Both the position numbers and the translations under genes were made by a program. Below are positions 1 through 15,800 of a DNA stretch of 64,000 nt, in pieces. Position 1 is the stretch's first letter. Each line of letters begins with the position of its first letter. The notes under the pieces were generated by a model that was not told the DNA's origin, did no database searches, and worked only from the letters and a program-made list of their open reading frames with translations. The stretch lies in the NCBI GenBank assembly GCA_023614405.1, contig CM042688.1, positions 377,629,331-377,693,330 on the forward strand. Reading direction: 5' to 3'. Origin of the DNA: Avena insularis. Its lineage: Eukaryota; Streptophyta; Magnoliopsida; Poales; Poaceae.

Positions 1-741
1 ATGACACTCGTTGTTGTTAGTAAAAAGAACAGACATGCAATGACACTGGTGGATCCATAGGTGGATTGTGAAAAGAACACACAGGCAATGACTCTTCTTG
101 TTGTTAGTAAATAGAGCACAAATGCAATGACACTGGTGGATCCATAGGTGGATTGTGAAAAGAACACACATCCAATGACACGTTGTTGTTAGTAAATAGA
201 ACACACATGCAATGACACTGTGGAACCATAGGTGGATTGTGAAAAGAACACACATGCAATGACACTGGTGGATCCATATGTGGTATGTGAAAAGAATATT
301 CATGAAATGACTCCAGTTGTTGTTAGTAAAAAGAACAGACATGCAATGACACTGGTGGATCCTTGTGTGGTCTCTGAAGAGAGCACACATGCAATGACTC
401 CAGTTGTTGTTAGTAAAAAGAGCACACATTTCAATGACACTGGTGGATCCATATGTGGTATGTGAAAAGAATAGTCATGAAATGACTCTAGTTGTTGTTA
501 GTAAAAAGAACACACATGCAATGACACTGGTGGATCCATGTGTGGTCTCTAATGAGAAAACGCATGAAATGACTCTGGTTGTTGTTAGTAAAAAGAGCAC
601 ACATGTAATGACACTGGTGGATCCATATGTGGTATCTGAAAAGAACACACATGCGATGACTCTAGTTGTTGTTAGTAAAAAAGAACACACATGCAATGAC
701 ACTGGTGGATTCATGTGAGGTCTCTAAAGAGAACACACATT

Positions 742-3700
742 TCAATAACACTGGTGGATCCATATGTGGTATGTGAAAAGAACACACATGCAGTGACTCC
801 AGTTGTTGTTAGTAAAAAGAACACACATGCAATGACACCGGTGGATCCATGTGTGGTCTCTCAAGAGAATACACACGCAATGACTCTGGTTGTTGTTAGT
901 AAAAATAACACACATGCAATAATACTGGTGGATCCATAGGTGGATTGTGAAAAGAACACATATGCAATGACTCGAGTTGTTGTTTGTAAAAAGACCACAC
1001 ATGGAATGACACTCGTGGATCCATATGTGGTATGTGAAAAGAACACACATGCAATGACTCTGGTTGTTGTTAGTAAAAAGAATACACATGCAATGACACT
1101 GGTGGATCCAAGTGAGGTCTCTGAAGAGAACACACATTTCAATGACGCTGGTGTATCCAAATGTGTTATGTGAAAAGAACACACATGCAATGACTCCAGT
1201 TGTTGTTAGTAAAAATAACACGCATGCAAAAGAGAACACACATGCAATGACTCTGGTTGTTGTTAGTAAAAATAACACACATGCAATGACTCTGGTTGTT
1301 GTTAGTAAAAAGAGCACACATGCAATGACATTGGTGGATCCATGTGTGGTCTCTAAAGAGAACACACATTTCAATGATACTGGTGGATCCATATGTGGTA
1401 TGTGAAAAGAACACACATGCAATTACTCCAGTTGTTGTTAGTAAAAAGAACACACATGCAATGTCACTGGTGGATCCATGTGTGGTCTCTAAAGAGAACA
1501 CACATTTCAATGACACTGGTGGATCCATATGTGGTATGTGAAAAGAACACACGTGAAATGACTCCAGTTGTTGTTAGTAAAATAACACACATGCAATGAC
1601 ACTCGTTGTTGTTAGTAAAAAGAACAGACATGCAATGACACTGGTGGATCCATAGGTGGATTGTGAAAAGAACACACAGGCAGGACTCTGCTTGTTGTTA
1701 GTAAATAGAACACACATGCAATGACACTGGTGGATCCATAGGTGGATTGTGAAAAGAACACACATGCAATGAGACGTTGTTGTTAGTAAATAGAACACAC
1801 ATGCAATGACACTGGTGGATCCATAGGTGGATTTTGAAAAGAACACACATGCAATGACACTGGTAGATCCATATGTGGTACGTGAAAAGAATAGTCATGA
1901 AATGACTCCAGTTATTGGTAGTAAAAAGAACACACATGCAATGTCACTGGTGGATCCATGTGTGGTCTCTGAAGAGAACACACATTTTAATGACACTGGT
2001 GGATCCATATGTGGTATGTGAAAACAACACACGTGAAATGACTCCAGTTGTTGTTAGTAAAATAACACACATGCAATGACACTCGTTGTTGTTAGTAAAA
2101 AGAACAGACATGCAATGACACTGGTGAATCCATAGGTGTATTGTGAAAAGAACACACAGGCAATGACTCTGGTTATTGTTAGTAAATAGAACACACATGT
2201 AATGACACTGGTGGATCCATAGGTAGATTGTGAAAAGAACACACATCCAATGGCACGTTGTTGTTAGTAAATAGAACACACATGCAATGACACTGGTGGA
2301 TCCATAGGTGGATTGTGAAAAGAACACACATGCAATGACACTGGTGGATCCATATGTGGTATGTGAAAAGAATAGTCATGAAATGACTCCAGTTGTTGTT
2401 AGTAAAAAGAACACACATGCAATGACACTGGTGGATCCATGTGTGGTCTCTAAAGAGAACACACATGCAATGACTCTAGCTGTTGTTAGTAAAAAGAGCA
2501 CACATTTCAATGACACTTGTGGATCCATATGTGGTATGTGAAAAGAATAGTCATGAAATGACTCCAGTTGTTGTTATTAAAAAGAACACACATGCAATGA
2601 CACTGGTGGATCCATAGGTGGTTTCTAAAAAGAACACACATGCAATGACACTGGTGGATCCATAGGTGGATGGTGAAAAGAACACACATCCAATGGCACG
2701 TTGTTGTTAGTAAATAGAACACACATGCAATGACACTGGTGGATCCATAGGTGGATTGTGAAAAGAACACACATGCAATGACACTGGTGGATCCATATGT
2801 GGTATGTGAAAAGAATAGTCATGAAATAACTCCAGTTGTTGTTAGTAAAAAGAACACACATGCAATGACACTGGTGGATCCATGTGTGGTCTCTAAAGAG
2901 AACAGACATGCAATGACTCTAGCTGTTGTTAGTAAAAAGAGCACACATTTCAATGACACTGGTGCATCCATATGTGGTATGTGAAAAGAATAGTCATGAA
3001 ATGACTCCAGTTGTTGTTAGTAAAAAGAACACACATGCAATTTCATTGGTGGATCCATGTATGGTCTCTGAAGAGAACACGCATGCAATGACTCTGGTGG
3101 ATCCATATGTGGTATGTGAAAAGAACACACATGCAATGACTCTAGTTGTTGTTAGTAAAAAGAACACACATGCAATGACACTGGTGGATTCATGTGAGGT
3201 CTCTAAAAAGAACACACATTTCAATAACACTGGTGGATCCATATGTGGTATGTGAAAAGAACACACATGCAGTGACTCCAGTTGTTAGTAAAAAGAACAC
3301 ACATGCAATGACACTGGTGGATCCATGTGTGGTCTCTCAAGAGAATACACACGCAATGACTCTGGTTGTTGTTAGTAAAAATAACACACATGCAATGATA
3401 CTGGTGGATCCATAGGTGGATTGTGAAAAGAACACACATGCAATGACTCGTGTTGTTGTTTGTAAAAAGACCACACATGCAATGACACTCGTGGATCCAT
3501 ATGTGGTACGTGAAAAGAACACACATGCAATGACTCTGGTTGTTGTTAGTAAAAAGAACACACATGCAATAACACTGGTGGATCCAAGTGTGGTCTATGA
3601 AGAGAACACGAATTTCAATGACACTGGTGTATCCAAATGTGGTATGTGAAAAGAACACACATGCAATGACTCCAGTTGTTGTTAGTAAAAAGAACACGGA

Positions 3701-4860
3701 TGCAATGACACTGGTGGATCCATGTGTTGTCTCTGAAGAGAACACACATGCAATGACTCTGGTTGTTGATAGTAAAAATAACACACATGTAGTGACTCTG
3801 GTTGTTAGTAAAAATATCACACATGCAATGACATTGGTGGATCCATGTGTGGTCTCTAAAGAGAACACACATTTCAATGACACTGGTGGATCCATATGTG
3901 GTATGCGAAAAGAACACACATGCAATGAATCTAGTTGTTGTTAGTAAAAAGAACACACATGCAATGACACTAGTGGATCCATGTGTGGTCTCTGAAGAGA
4001 ACACACATTTCAATGACACTAGTGGATCCATATGTGCTATGTGAAAACAACACACATGAAATGACTCCAGTTGTTGTTAGTAAAAGAACACACATGCAAT
4101 GACACTCGTTGTTGTTAGTAAAAAGAACACACATGCAATGACACTGGTGGATCCATAGGTGGATTGTGAAAAGAACACACATGCAATGACTCCAGTTGTT
4201 GTTAGTAAAAAGAACACACATGCAGTGACACTAGTGGATCCATGTGTGGTCTCTGAAGAGAATACACATGCAATGACTCTAGTTGTTGTTAGTAAAAATA
4301 ACACAGATGCAATGATACTAGTGGATCTATATGTGGTATGTGAAAAGAACACACATGCAATGACTCTGGTTGTTGTTAGTAAAAAGAACACACATGCAAT
4401 GACATTGGTGGATCCAAGTGTGGTCTCTGATGAGAACACGCATTTCAATGACACTGGTGTATCCAAATGTGGTATGTGAAAAGAACACACATGCAATTAC
4501 TCCAGTTGTTGTTAGTAAAAAGAACACGCATGCAATGACACTGGTGGATCCATGTGTGGTCTTTGAAGAGAACACACATGCAATGACTCTAGTTGTTGTT
4601 AGTAAAAATAACACACATGCAATGACTCTGGTTGTTAGTAAAAAGAGCACACATGCAATGACATAGGATCCATGTGGTCCCTAAAGAGAACACACATTTC
4701 AATGACACTGGTGGATCCATATGTGGTATGTAAAAAGAACACACATGCAATGACTCCAGTTGTTGTTAGTAATAAGAACAAACATGCAATGACACTGGTG
4801 GATCCATGTGTGGTCTCTAAAGAGAACACACATTTCAATGACACTGGTGGATCCATATGT
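742..4860. repeat. Higher-order repeat, about 2.48 kb, left part of array
   Basis: The variant order beginning near 742 recurs near 3221. Landmarks at 940 and 1112 recur at 3416 and 3588, an offset of about 2476-2479 bp. The second copy then changes, and a related landmark (a module reading GGTGTATCCAAATGTGG) reappears after only about 830 bp at 4460, so the left part mixes full and partial higher-order units. Boundaries are approximate because they were judged from shared variant modules. Confidence 0.7.
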
Positions 4861-4861
4861 G

Positions 4862-7800
4862 CTATGTGAAAACAACACACATGAAATGACTCCAGTTGTT
4901 GTTAGTAAAAAGAACACACATGCAATGACACTGGTGGATCCATAGGTGGATTGTGAAAAGAACACACATGCAATGACTCTGGTTCTTGTTAGTTAATAGA
5001 ACACACATGAAATGACACTGGTGGATCCATAGGTGGATTGTGAAAAGAACACACATGGAATGGCACGTTGTTGTTAGTAAATAGAACACACATGCAATGA
5101 CACTGGTGGATCCATAGGTGGATTCTGAAAATAACACACATGCAATGACACTAGTGGATCCATATGTGGTATGTGAAAAGAATAGTCATGAAATGACTCC
5201 AATGGTTGTTAGTAAAAAGAACACACAAGCAATGACATCCGTGGATCCATGTGTGGTCTCTAAAGAGAACACACATGCAATGACTCTAGCTATTGCTAGT
5301 AAAAAGAGCACACATTTCAATGACACTAGTTGATCCATATGTGGTATGTGAAAAGAATGGTCATGAAATGGCTCCAGTTGTTGTTAGTAAAAAGAACACA
5401 CATGCAATGACACTGGTGGATCCATGTGTGGTCTCTAAAGAGAACACACATGCAATGACTCTGGCTATTGTTAGTAAAAAGAGCACACATGCAATGACAC
5501 TGGTGGATCCATATGTGGTATGTGAAAAGAACACACATGCAATGACTCCAGTTGTTGTTAGTAAAAAGAACACACATGCAATGACACTGGTGGATCCATA
5601 TGTGGTATATGAAAAGAATACACATGCAATGACTCTAGTTGTTGTTAGTAAAAAGAACACACATGCAATGACACTGGTGGATCCATAGGTGCATTGTAAA
5701 AAGAACACACATGCAATGAATCTGGTTGTTGTTAGTAAATAGAACATACATGCAATGACACTGGTGGATCCATAGGTGGATTGTGAAAAGAACACACATG
5801 CAATGACACGTTGTTGTTAGTAAATAGAACACACATGCAATGATACTGGTGGATCCATAGGTGGATTGTGAAAAGAACACACATGCAATGACACTGGTGG
5901 ATCCATATGTGGTATGTGAAAAGAATAGTCATGAGATGACTCAAGTTGTTGTTAGTAAAAAGAACACACATGCAATGACACTGGTGGATTCATGTGTGGT
6001 CTCTAAAGAGAACACACATGCAATGACTCTAGCTGTTGTTAGTAAAAAGAGCACACATTTCAATGACACTGGTGGATCCATATATGGTATGTGAAAAGAA
6101 TAGTCATGAAATGACTCCAGTTGTTGTTAGTAAAAAGAACACACATGCAATGACAATGGTGGATCAATGTGTGGTCTCTGAAGAGAACACACATGCAATG
6201 ACTCTGGCTATTGTTATCAAAAAGAGCACACATGAAATGACACTAGTGGATCCATATGTGGTATGTGAAAAGCACACACATGCAATGACTCCAGTTGTTG
6301 TTAGTAAAAAGAACACACATGCAATGACACTGGTGGATTCATGTGTGGTCTCTAAAGAGAACACATATTTCAATGACACTGGTGGATCCATAGGTGGTAT
6401 GTGAAAAGAACACACATGCAGTGAATCCAGTTGTTGTTAGTAAAAAGAACACACATGCAATGACACTAGTGGATCCATGTGTGGTCTCTGGAGAGAATAC
6501 ACATGCAATGACTCTGGTTGTTGTTAGTAAAAATAACACACATGCAATGATACTGGTGGATCCATAGGTGGATTGTGAAAAGAACACACATGCAATGACT
6601 CCAGTTGTTGTTTGTAAAAAGACCACACATGCAATGACACTGGTGGATCTATATGTGCTATGTGAAAAGAACACACATGCAATGACTCTGGTTGTTGTTA
6701 GTAAAAAGAACACACATGCAATGACATTGGTGGATCCAAGTGTGGTCTCTGATGAGATAACGCATTTCAATGACACTGGTGTATCCAAATGTGGTATGTG
6801 AAAAGAACACACATGCAATTACTCCAGTTGTTGTTAGTAAAAAGAAGACGCATGCAATGACACTGGTGGATCCATGTGTGGTCTTTGAAGAGAACACACA
6901 TGCAATGACTCTGGTTGTTGTTAGTAAAAATAACACACATGCAATGACTCTGGTTGTTAGTAAAAAGAGCACACATGCAATGACATTGGTGGATCCATGT
7001 GTGGTCCCTAAAGAGAACACACATTTCAATGACACTGGTGGATCCATATGTGGTATGTAAAAAGAACACACATGCAATGACTCCAGTTGTTGTTAGTAAA
7101 AAGAACAAACATGCAATGACACTGGTGGATCCATGTGTGGTCTCTGAAGAGAACACACATTTCAATGACAGTGGTGGATCCATATGTGCTATGTGAAAAC
7201 AACACACATTAACTGACTCTAGTTGTTGTTAGTAAAAGAACACACATGCAATGACACTCGTTGTTGTTAGAAAAAAGAACACACATGCAATGACACTGGT
7301 GGATCCATAGGTGGATTGTGAAAAGAACACACATGCAATGACTCTGGTTCTTATTAGTAAATAGAACACACATGAAATGACACTGGTGGATCCATAGGTG
7401 GATTGTGAAAAGAACACACATGGAATGACACGTTGTTGTTAGTAAATAGAACACACATGCAATGACACTGGTGGATCCATAGGTGGATTCTGAAAATAAC
7501 ACACATGCAATGACACTAGTGGATCCATATGTGGTATGTGAAAAGAATAGTCATGAAATGACTCCAATGGTTGTTAGTAAAAAGAACACACAAGCAATGA
7601 CATCCGTGGATCCATGTGTGGTCTCTAAAGAGAACACACATGCAATGACTCTAGCTATTGCTAGTAAAAAGAGCACACATTTCAATGACACTGGTTGATC
7701 CATATGTGGTATGTGAAAAGAATAGTCATGAAATGGCTCCAGTTGTTGTTAGTAAAAAGAACACACATGCAATGACACTGGTGGATCCATGTGTGGTCTC

Positions 7801-10800
7801 TAAAGAGAACACACATGCAATGACTCTGGCTATTGTTAGTAAAAAGAGCACACATGCAATGACACTGGTGGATCCATATGTGGTATGTGAAAAGAACACA
7901 CATGCAATGACTCTAGTTGTTGTTAGTAAAAAGAACACACATGCAATGACACTGGTGGATCCATATGTGGTATGTGAAAAGAATACACATGCAATGACTC
8001 TAGTTGTTGTTAGTAAAAAGAACACACATGCAATGACACTGGTGGATCCATAGGTGCATTGTAAAAAGAACACACATGCAATGAATCTGGTTGTTGTTAG
8101 TAAATAGAACATACATGCAATGACACTGGTGGATCCATAGGTGGATTGTGAAAAGAACACACATGCAATGACATGTTGTTGTTAGTAAATAGAACACACA
8201 TGCAATGAGACTGGTGGATCCATAGGTGGATTGTGAAAAGAACACACATGCAATGACACTGGTGGATCCATATGTGGTATGTGAAAAGAATAGTCATGAG
8301 ATGACTCAAGTTGTTAGTAAAAAGAACACACATGCAATGACACTGGTGGATTCATGTGTGGTCTCTAAAGAGAACACACATGCAATGACTCTAGCTGTTG
8401 TTAGTAAAAAGAGCACACATTTCAATGACACTGGTGGATCCATATATGGTATGTGAAAAGAATAGTCATGAAATGACTCCAGTTGTTGTTAGTAAAAAGA
8501 ACACACATGCAATGACAATGGTGGATCAATGTGTGGTCTCTAAAGAGAACACACATGCAATGACTCTGGCTATTGTTATCAAAAAGTGCACACATGAAAT
8601 GACACTAGTGGATCCATATGTGGTATGTGAAAAGCACACACATGCAATGACTCCAGTTGTTGTTAGTAAAAAGAACACACATGCAATGACACTGGTGGAT
8701 TCATGTGTGGTCTCTAAAGAGAACACATATTTCAATGACACTGGTGGATCCATAGGTGGTATGTGAAAAGAACACACATGCAGTGAATCCAGTTGTTGTT
8801 AGTAAAAAGAACACACATGCAATGACACTAGTGGATCCATGTGTGGTCTCTGGAGAGAATACACATGCAATGACTCTGGTTGTTGTTAGTAAAAATAACA
8901 CACATGCAATGATACTGGTGGATCCATAGGTGGATTGTGAAAAGAACACACATGCAATGACTCCAGTTGTTGTTTGTAAAAAGACCACACATGCAATGAC
9001 ACTGGTGGATCTATATGTGCTATGTGAAAAGAACACACATGCAATGACTCTGGTTGTTGTTAGTAAAAAGAACACACATGCAATGACATTGGTGGATCCA
9101 AGTGTGGTCTCTGATGAGAACACGCATTTCAATGACACTGGTGTATCCAAATGTGGTATGTGAAAAGAACACACATGCAATTACTCCAGTTGTTGTTAGT
9201 AAAAAGAAGACGCATGCAATGACACTGGTGGATCCATGTGTGGTCTTTGAAGAGAACACACATGCAATGACTCTGGTTGTTGTTAGTAAAAATAACACAC
9301 ATGCAATGACTCTGGTTGTTAGTAAAAAGAGCACACATGCAATGACATTGGTGGATCCATGTGTGGTCCCTAAAGAGAACACACATTTCAATGACACTGG
9401 TGGATCCATATGTGGTACGTAAAAAGAACACACATGCAATGACTCCAGTTGTTGTTAGTAAAAAGAACAAACATGCAATGACATCAGGATCCATGTGTGG
9501 TCTCTGAAGAGAACACACATTTCAATGACAGTGGTGGATCCATATGTGCTATGTGAAAACAACACACATTAACTGACTCGAGTTGTTGTTAGTAAAAGAA
9601 CACACATGCAATGACACTCGTTGTTGTTAGTAAAAAGAACACACATGCAATGACACTGGTGGATCCATAGGTGGATTGTGAAAAGAACACACATGCAATG
9701 ACTCTGGTTCTTATTAGTAAATAGAACACACATGAAATGACACTGGTGGATCCATAGGTGGATTGTGAAAAGAACACACATGGAATGACACGTTGTTGTT
9801 AGTAAATAGAATACACATGCAATGACATTGATGGATCCATAGGTGGATTCTGAAAATAACACACATGCAATGACACTGGTGGATCCATATGTGGTATGTG
9901 AAAAGAATAGTCATGAAATGACTCAAGTGGTTGTTAGTAAAAAGAACACACAAGCAATGACATCCGTGGATCCATGTGTGGTCTCTAAAGAGAACACACA
10001 TGCAATGACTCTAGCTATTGTTAGTAAAAAGAGCACACATTTCAATGACACTGGTTGATCCATATGTGGTATGTGAAAAGAATAGTCATGAAATGGCTCC
10101 AGTTGTTGTTAGTAAAATGAACACACATGCAATGACACTGGTGGATCCATAGGTGGATTCTAAAAAGAACACACATGCAATGACTCTGGTTGTTGTTAGT
10201 AAATAGAACACACATGCAATGACACTGGTGGATCCATAGGTGGATTGTGAAAAGAACACACATGCAATTACACTGGTGGATCCAAGTGTGGTATCTAAAG
10301 AGAATACACATGCAATGACTCTAGCTGTTGTTAGTAAAAAGAGCACACATTTCAATGACACTGGTGGATCCATATGTGGTATGTGAAAATAATAGTCATG
10401 AAATGACTCCAGTTGTTGTTAGTAAAAAGAACACACATGCAATGACACTGGTGGATCCATAGGTGGATTCTAAAAAGAACACACATGCAATGACTCTGGT
10501 TATTGTTAGTAAATAGAACACACATGCAATGACACTCGTGGATCCATAGGTGGATTGTGAAAAGAACACACATGCAATGACACGTTGTTGTTAGTAAATA
10601 GAACACACATGCAATGACACTGGTGGATCCATAGGTGGATTTTGAAAAGAACACACATGCAATGACACTGGTACATCCATATGTTGTATGTGAAAAGAAT
10701 AGTCATGAAATGACTCCAGTTGTTGGTAGTAAAAAGAATACACGTGCAATGACACTGGTGGATCCATGTGTGGTCTCTCAAGAGAACACACATGCAATGA

Positions 10801-11100
10801 CTCTAGCTATTGTTAGTAAAAAGAGCACACATTTCAATGACACTGGTGCATCCATATGTGGTATGTGAAAAGAATAGTCATGAAATGACTCTAGTTGTTG
10901 TTAGTTAAAAGAACACACATGCAATGACATTGGTGGATCCATGTGTGGTCTCTGAAGAGAACACGCATGCAATGACTGTGGTGGATCCATATGTGGTATG
11001 TGAAAAGAACACACATGAAATGACTCTATTTGTTGTTAGTAAAAAGAACACACATGCAATGACACTGGTGGATTCATGTGAGGTCTCTAAAGAGAACACA
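4862..11100. repeat. Higher-order repeat, about 2.36 kb, two full copies plus a partial third
   Basis: Copies start near 4862, 7209 and 9569. Matching landmarks (a module with GGATTCTGAAAATAAC near 5120, 7485 and 9845, and a module with GGATCAATGTGTGG near 6160 and 8525) are 2360-2365 bp apart. The first two copies match almost base for base over their whole length. Many of the differences I checked are at a single CCAG/CTAG/CTGG position or are loss of one module. The third copy follows for about 0.5 kb and then diverges in module order. Confidence 0.8.
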
Positions 11101-11104
11101 CATT

Positions 11105-14100
11105 TCAATAACACTGGTGGATCCATAGGTGGATTGTGAAAAGAACACACGCGCAATGACTCTGGTTCTTGTTAGTTAATAGAACACACATGAAATGACA
11201 CTGGTGGATCCATAGGTGGATTGTGAAAATAACACACATGGAATGACACGTTGTTGTTAGTAAATAGAGCACACATGCAATGACACTGGTGGATCCATAT
11301 GTGGATTGTGAAAATAACACACATGCAATGACACTGGTGGATCCATATGTGGTATGTGAAAAGAATAGTCATGAAATGACTCCAGTTGTTCTTAGTAAAA
11401 AGAACACACATGCAATGACACTGGTGGATCCATGTGTGGTCTCTAAAGAGAACACACATGCAATGGATCTAGCTATTGTTAGTAAAAAGAGCACACAATT
11501 CAATGACACTGGTGGATCCATATGTGGTATGTGAAAAGAATAGTCATGAAATGACTCCAGTTGTTCTTAGTAAAAAGAACACACATGCAATGACACTGGT
11601 GGATCCACGTGTGGTCTCTGAAGAGAACACACATGCAATGACTCTAGCTATTGTTAGTAAAAAGAGCACACATGCAATGACACTAGTGGATCCATATGTG
11701 GTATGTGAAAAGAACACACATGCAATGACTCCAGTTGTTGTTAGTAAAAAGAACACACACGCAATGACACTGGAGGATTCATGTGTGGTCTCTGAAGAGA
11801 ACACACATTTCAATGACTATGGTTGTTGTTAGTAAAAATAACACACATCCAATGAAACTGGTGGATCCATAGGTGGATTGTGAAAACAGCACACATGCAA
11901 TGATTCCAGTTGTTGTTTGTAGAAAGAACACACATTCAATGACTCTAGCTGTTGTTAGTAAAAAGAGCACACATTTCAATGACACTGGTGGATCCATATG
12001 TGGTATGTGAAAAGAATAGTCATGAAATCACTCCAGTTGTTGTTAGTAAAAAGAACACACATGCAATGACACTGGTGGATCCATAGGTGGATTGTAAAAA
12101 GAACACACATGCAATGAATCTGGTTGTTGTTAGTAAATAGAACACACATGCAATGACACTGGTGGATCCATAGGTGGATTGTGAAAAGAACACACATGCA
12201 ATGACACGTTGTTAGTAAATAGAACACACATGCAATGACACTGGTGGATCCATAGGTGGATTGTGAAAAGAACACACATGCAATGACACTGGTGGATCCA
12301 TATGTGGTATGTGAAAAGAATAGTCATGAAATGACTCCAGTTGTTGTTAGTAAAAAGAACACACATGCAATGACACTGGTGGATTCATGTGTGGTCTGTA
12401 AAGAGAACGCACATGCAATGACTCTAGCTGTTGTTAGTAAAAAGAGCACACATTTCAATGACACTGGTGGATCCATATGTGGTATGTGAAAAGAATAGTC
12501 ATGAAATGACTCCAGTTGTTGTTAGTAAAAAGAACACACATGCAATGACACTCGTGGATCCATGTGTGGTCTCTGAAGAGAACACACATGCAATGACTCT
12601 GGCTATTGTTATTAAAAAGAGCACACATGCAATGACACTAGTGGATCCATATGTGGTATGTGAAAAGCACACACATGCAATGGCTCCAGTTGTTGTTAGT
12701 AAAAAGAACACACATGCAATGACACCAGTGGATTCATGTGTGGTCTCTAAAGAGAACACACATTTCAATGACAATGGTGGATCCATATGTGGTATGTGAA
12801 AAGAACACACATGCAATGACTCCAGTTGTTGTTTGTAAAAAGACCACACATGCAATGGCACTGGTGGATCTATATGTGGTATGTGAAAAGAAAACACATG
12901 CAATGACTCTGGTTGTTGTTAGTAAAAAGAACACACATGCAATGACACTGGTGGATCCAAGTGTGGTCTATGAAGAGAACACGCATTTCAATGACACTGG
13001 TGTATCCAAATGTGGTATGTGAAAAGAACACACATGCAATGACTCTAGTTGTTGTTAGTAAAAAGAACACGCATGCAATGACCTGGTGGATCCATGTGTG
13101 GTCTCTGAAGTGAACACACATGCAATGACTCTGGTTGTTAGTAAAAAGAGCACACATGCAATGACATTGGTGGATCCATGTGTGGTCTCTAAAGAGAACA
13201 CACATTTCAATGACACTGGTGGATCCATATGTGGTATGTGAAAAGAACACACATGCAATGAATCTAGTTGTTGTTAGTAAAAAGAACACACATGCAATGA
13301 CACTAGTGGATCCATGTGTGGTCTCTGAAGAGAACACACATTTCAATGACACTAGTAGATCCATATGTGCTATGTGAAAACAACACACATGAAATGACTC
13401 CAGTTGTTGTTAGTAAAAGAACACACATGCAATGACACTCGTTGTTGTTAGTAAAAAGAACACACATGCAATGACACTAGTGGATCCATAGGTGGATTGT
13501 GAAAAGAACACACGTGCAATGACTCTGGTTCTTGTTAGTTAATAGAACACACATGAAATGACACTGGTGGATCCATAGGTGGATTGTGAAAATAACACAC
13601 ATGGAATGACACGTTGTTGTTAGTAAATAGAGCACACATGCAATGACACTGGTGGATCCATATGTGGATTGTGAAAATAACACACATGCAATGACACTGG
13701 TGGATCCATATGTGGTATGTGAAAAGAATAGTCATGAAATGACTCCAGTTGTTCTTAGTAAAAAGAACACACATGCAATGACACTGGTGGATCCATGTGT
13801 GGTCTCTAAAGAGAACACACATGCAATGGATCTAGCTATTGTTAGTAAAAAGAGCACACAATTCAATGACACTGGTGGATCCATATGTGGTATGTGAAAA
13901 GAATAGTCATGAAATGACTCCAGTTGTTCTTAGTAAAAAGAACACACATGCAATGACACTGGTGGATCCACGTGTGGTCTCTGAAGAGAACACACATGCA
14001 ATGACTCTAGCTATTGTTAGTAAAAAGAGCACACATGCAATGACACTAGTGGATCCATATGTGGTATGTGAAAAGAACACACATGCAATGACTCCAGTTG

Positions 14101-15800
14101 TTGTTAGTAAAAAGAACACACACGCAATGACACTGGAGGATTCATGTGTGGTCTCTGAAGAGAACACACATTTCAATGACTATGGTTGTTGTTAGTAAAA
14201 ATAACACACATCCAATGAAACTGGTGGATCCATAGGTGGATTGTGAAAACAGCACACATGCAATGATTCCAGTTGTTGTTTGTAGAAAGAACACACATTC
14301 AATGACTCTAGCTGTTGTTAGTAAAAAGAGCACACATTTCAATGACACTGGTGGATCCATATGTGGTATGTGAAAAGAATAGTCATGAAATCACTCCAGT
14401 TGTTGTTAGTAAAAAGAACACACATGCAATGACACTGGTGGATCCATAGGTGGATTGTAAAAAGAACACACATGCAATGAATCTGGTTGTTGTTAGTAAA
14501 TAGAACACACATGCAATGACACTGGTGGATCCATAGGTGGATTGTGAAAAGAACACACATGCAATGACACGTTGTTAGTAAATAGAACACACATGCAATG
14601 ACACTGGTGGATCCATAGGTGGATTGTGAAAAGAACACACATGCAATGACACTGGTGGATCCATATGTGGTATGTGAAAAGAATAGTCATGAAATGACTC
14701 CAGTTGTTGTTAGTAAAAAGAACACACATGCAATGACACTGGTGGATTCATGTGTGGTCTGTAAAGAGAACTCACATGCAATGACTCTAGCTGTTGTTAG
14801 TAAAAAGAGCACACATTTCAATGACACTGGTGGATCCATATGTGGTATGTGAAAAGAATAGTCATGAAATGACTCCAGTTGTTGTTAGTAAAAAGAACAC
14901 ACATGCAATGACACTCGTGGATCCATGTGTGGTCTCTGAAGAGAACACACATGCAATGACTCTGGCTATTGTTATTAAAAAGAGCACACATGCAATGACA
15001 CTAGTGGATCCATATGTGGTATGTGAAAAGCACACACATGCAATGACTCCAGTTGTTGTTAGTAAAAAGAACACACATGCAATGACACCAGTGGATTCAT
15101 GTGTGGTCTCTAAAGAGAACACACATTTCAATGACAATGGTGGATCCATATGTGGTATGTGAAAAGAACACACATGCAATGACTCCAGTTGTTGTTTGTA
15201 AAAAGACCACACATGCAATGGCACTGGTGGATCTATATGTGGTATGTGAAAAGAAAACACATGCAATGACTCTGGTTGTTGTTAGTAAAAAGAACACACA
15301 TGCAATGACATTGGTGGATCCAAGTGTGGTCTCTGATGAGAACACGCATTTCAATGACACTGGTGTATCCAAATGTGGTACGCGAAAAGAACACACATGC
15401 AATTACTCCAGTTGTTGTTAGTAAAAAGAACACGCATGCAATGACATCAGGATCCATGTGGTCTTTGAAGAGAACACACATGCAATGACTCTGGTTGTTG
15501 TTAGTAAAAATAACACACATGCAATGACTCTGGTTGTTAGTAAAAAGAGCACACATGCAATGACATTGGTGGATCCTTGTGTGGTCCCTAAAGAGAACAC
15601 ACATTTCAATGACACTGGTGGATCCATATGTGGTATGTAAAAAGAACACACATGCAATGACTCCAATTGTTGTTAGTAAAAAGAAAAAACATGCAATGAC
15701 ACTGGTGGATCCATGTGTGGTCTCTGAAGAGAACACACATTTGAATGACACTGGTGGATCCATATGTGCTATCTGAAAAGACCACACATGAAATGACTCC
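11105..15800. repeat. Higher-order repeat, 2.36 kb, two tandem copies
   Basis: The segment starting near 11105 is repeated from near 13480 with a constant offset of 2363 bp over at least 1.7 kb: landmarks 11280/13643, 11476/13839, 11779/14142, 12256/14619 and 12431/14794. The stretch 11280-12480 and its partner look almost identical, pointing to a very recent duplication. After about 15.3 kb the second copy switches to the module order seen in the 4.9-9.6 kb copies. Confidence 0.8.
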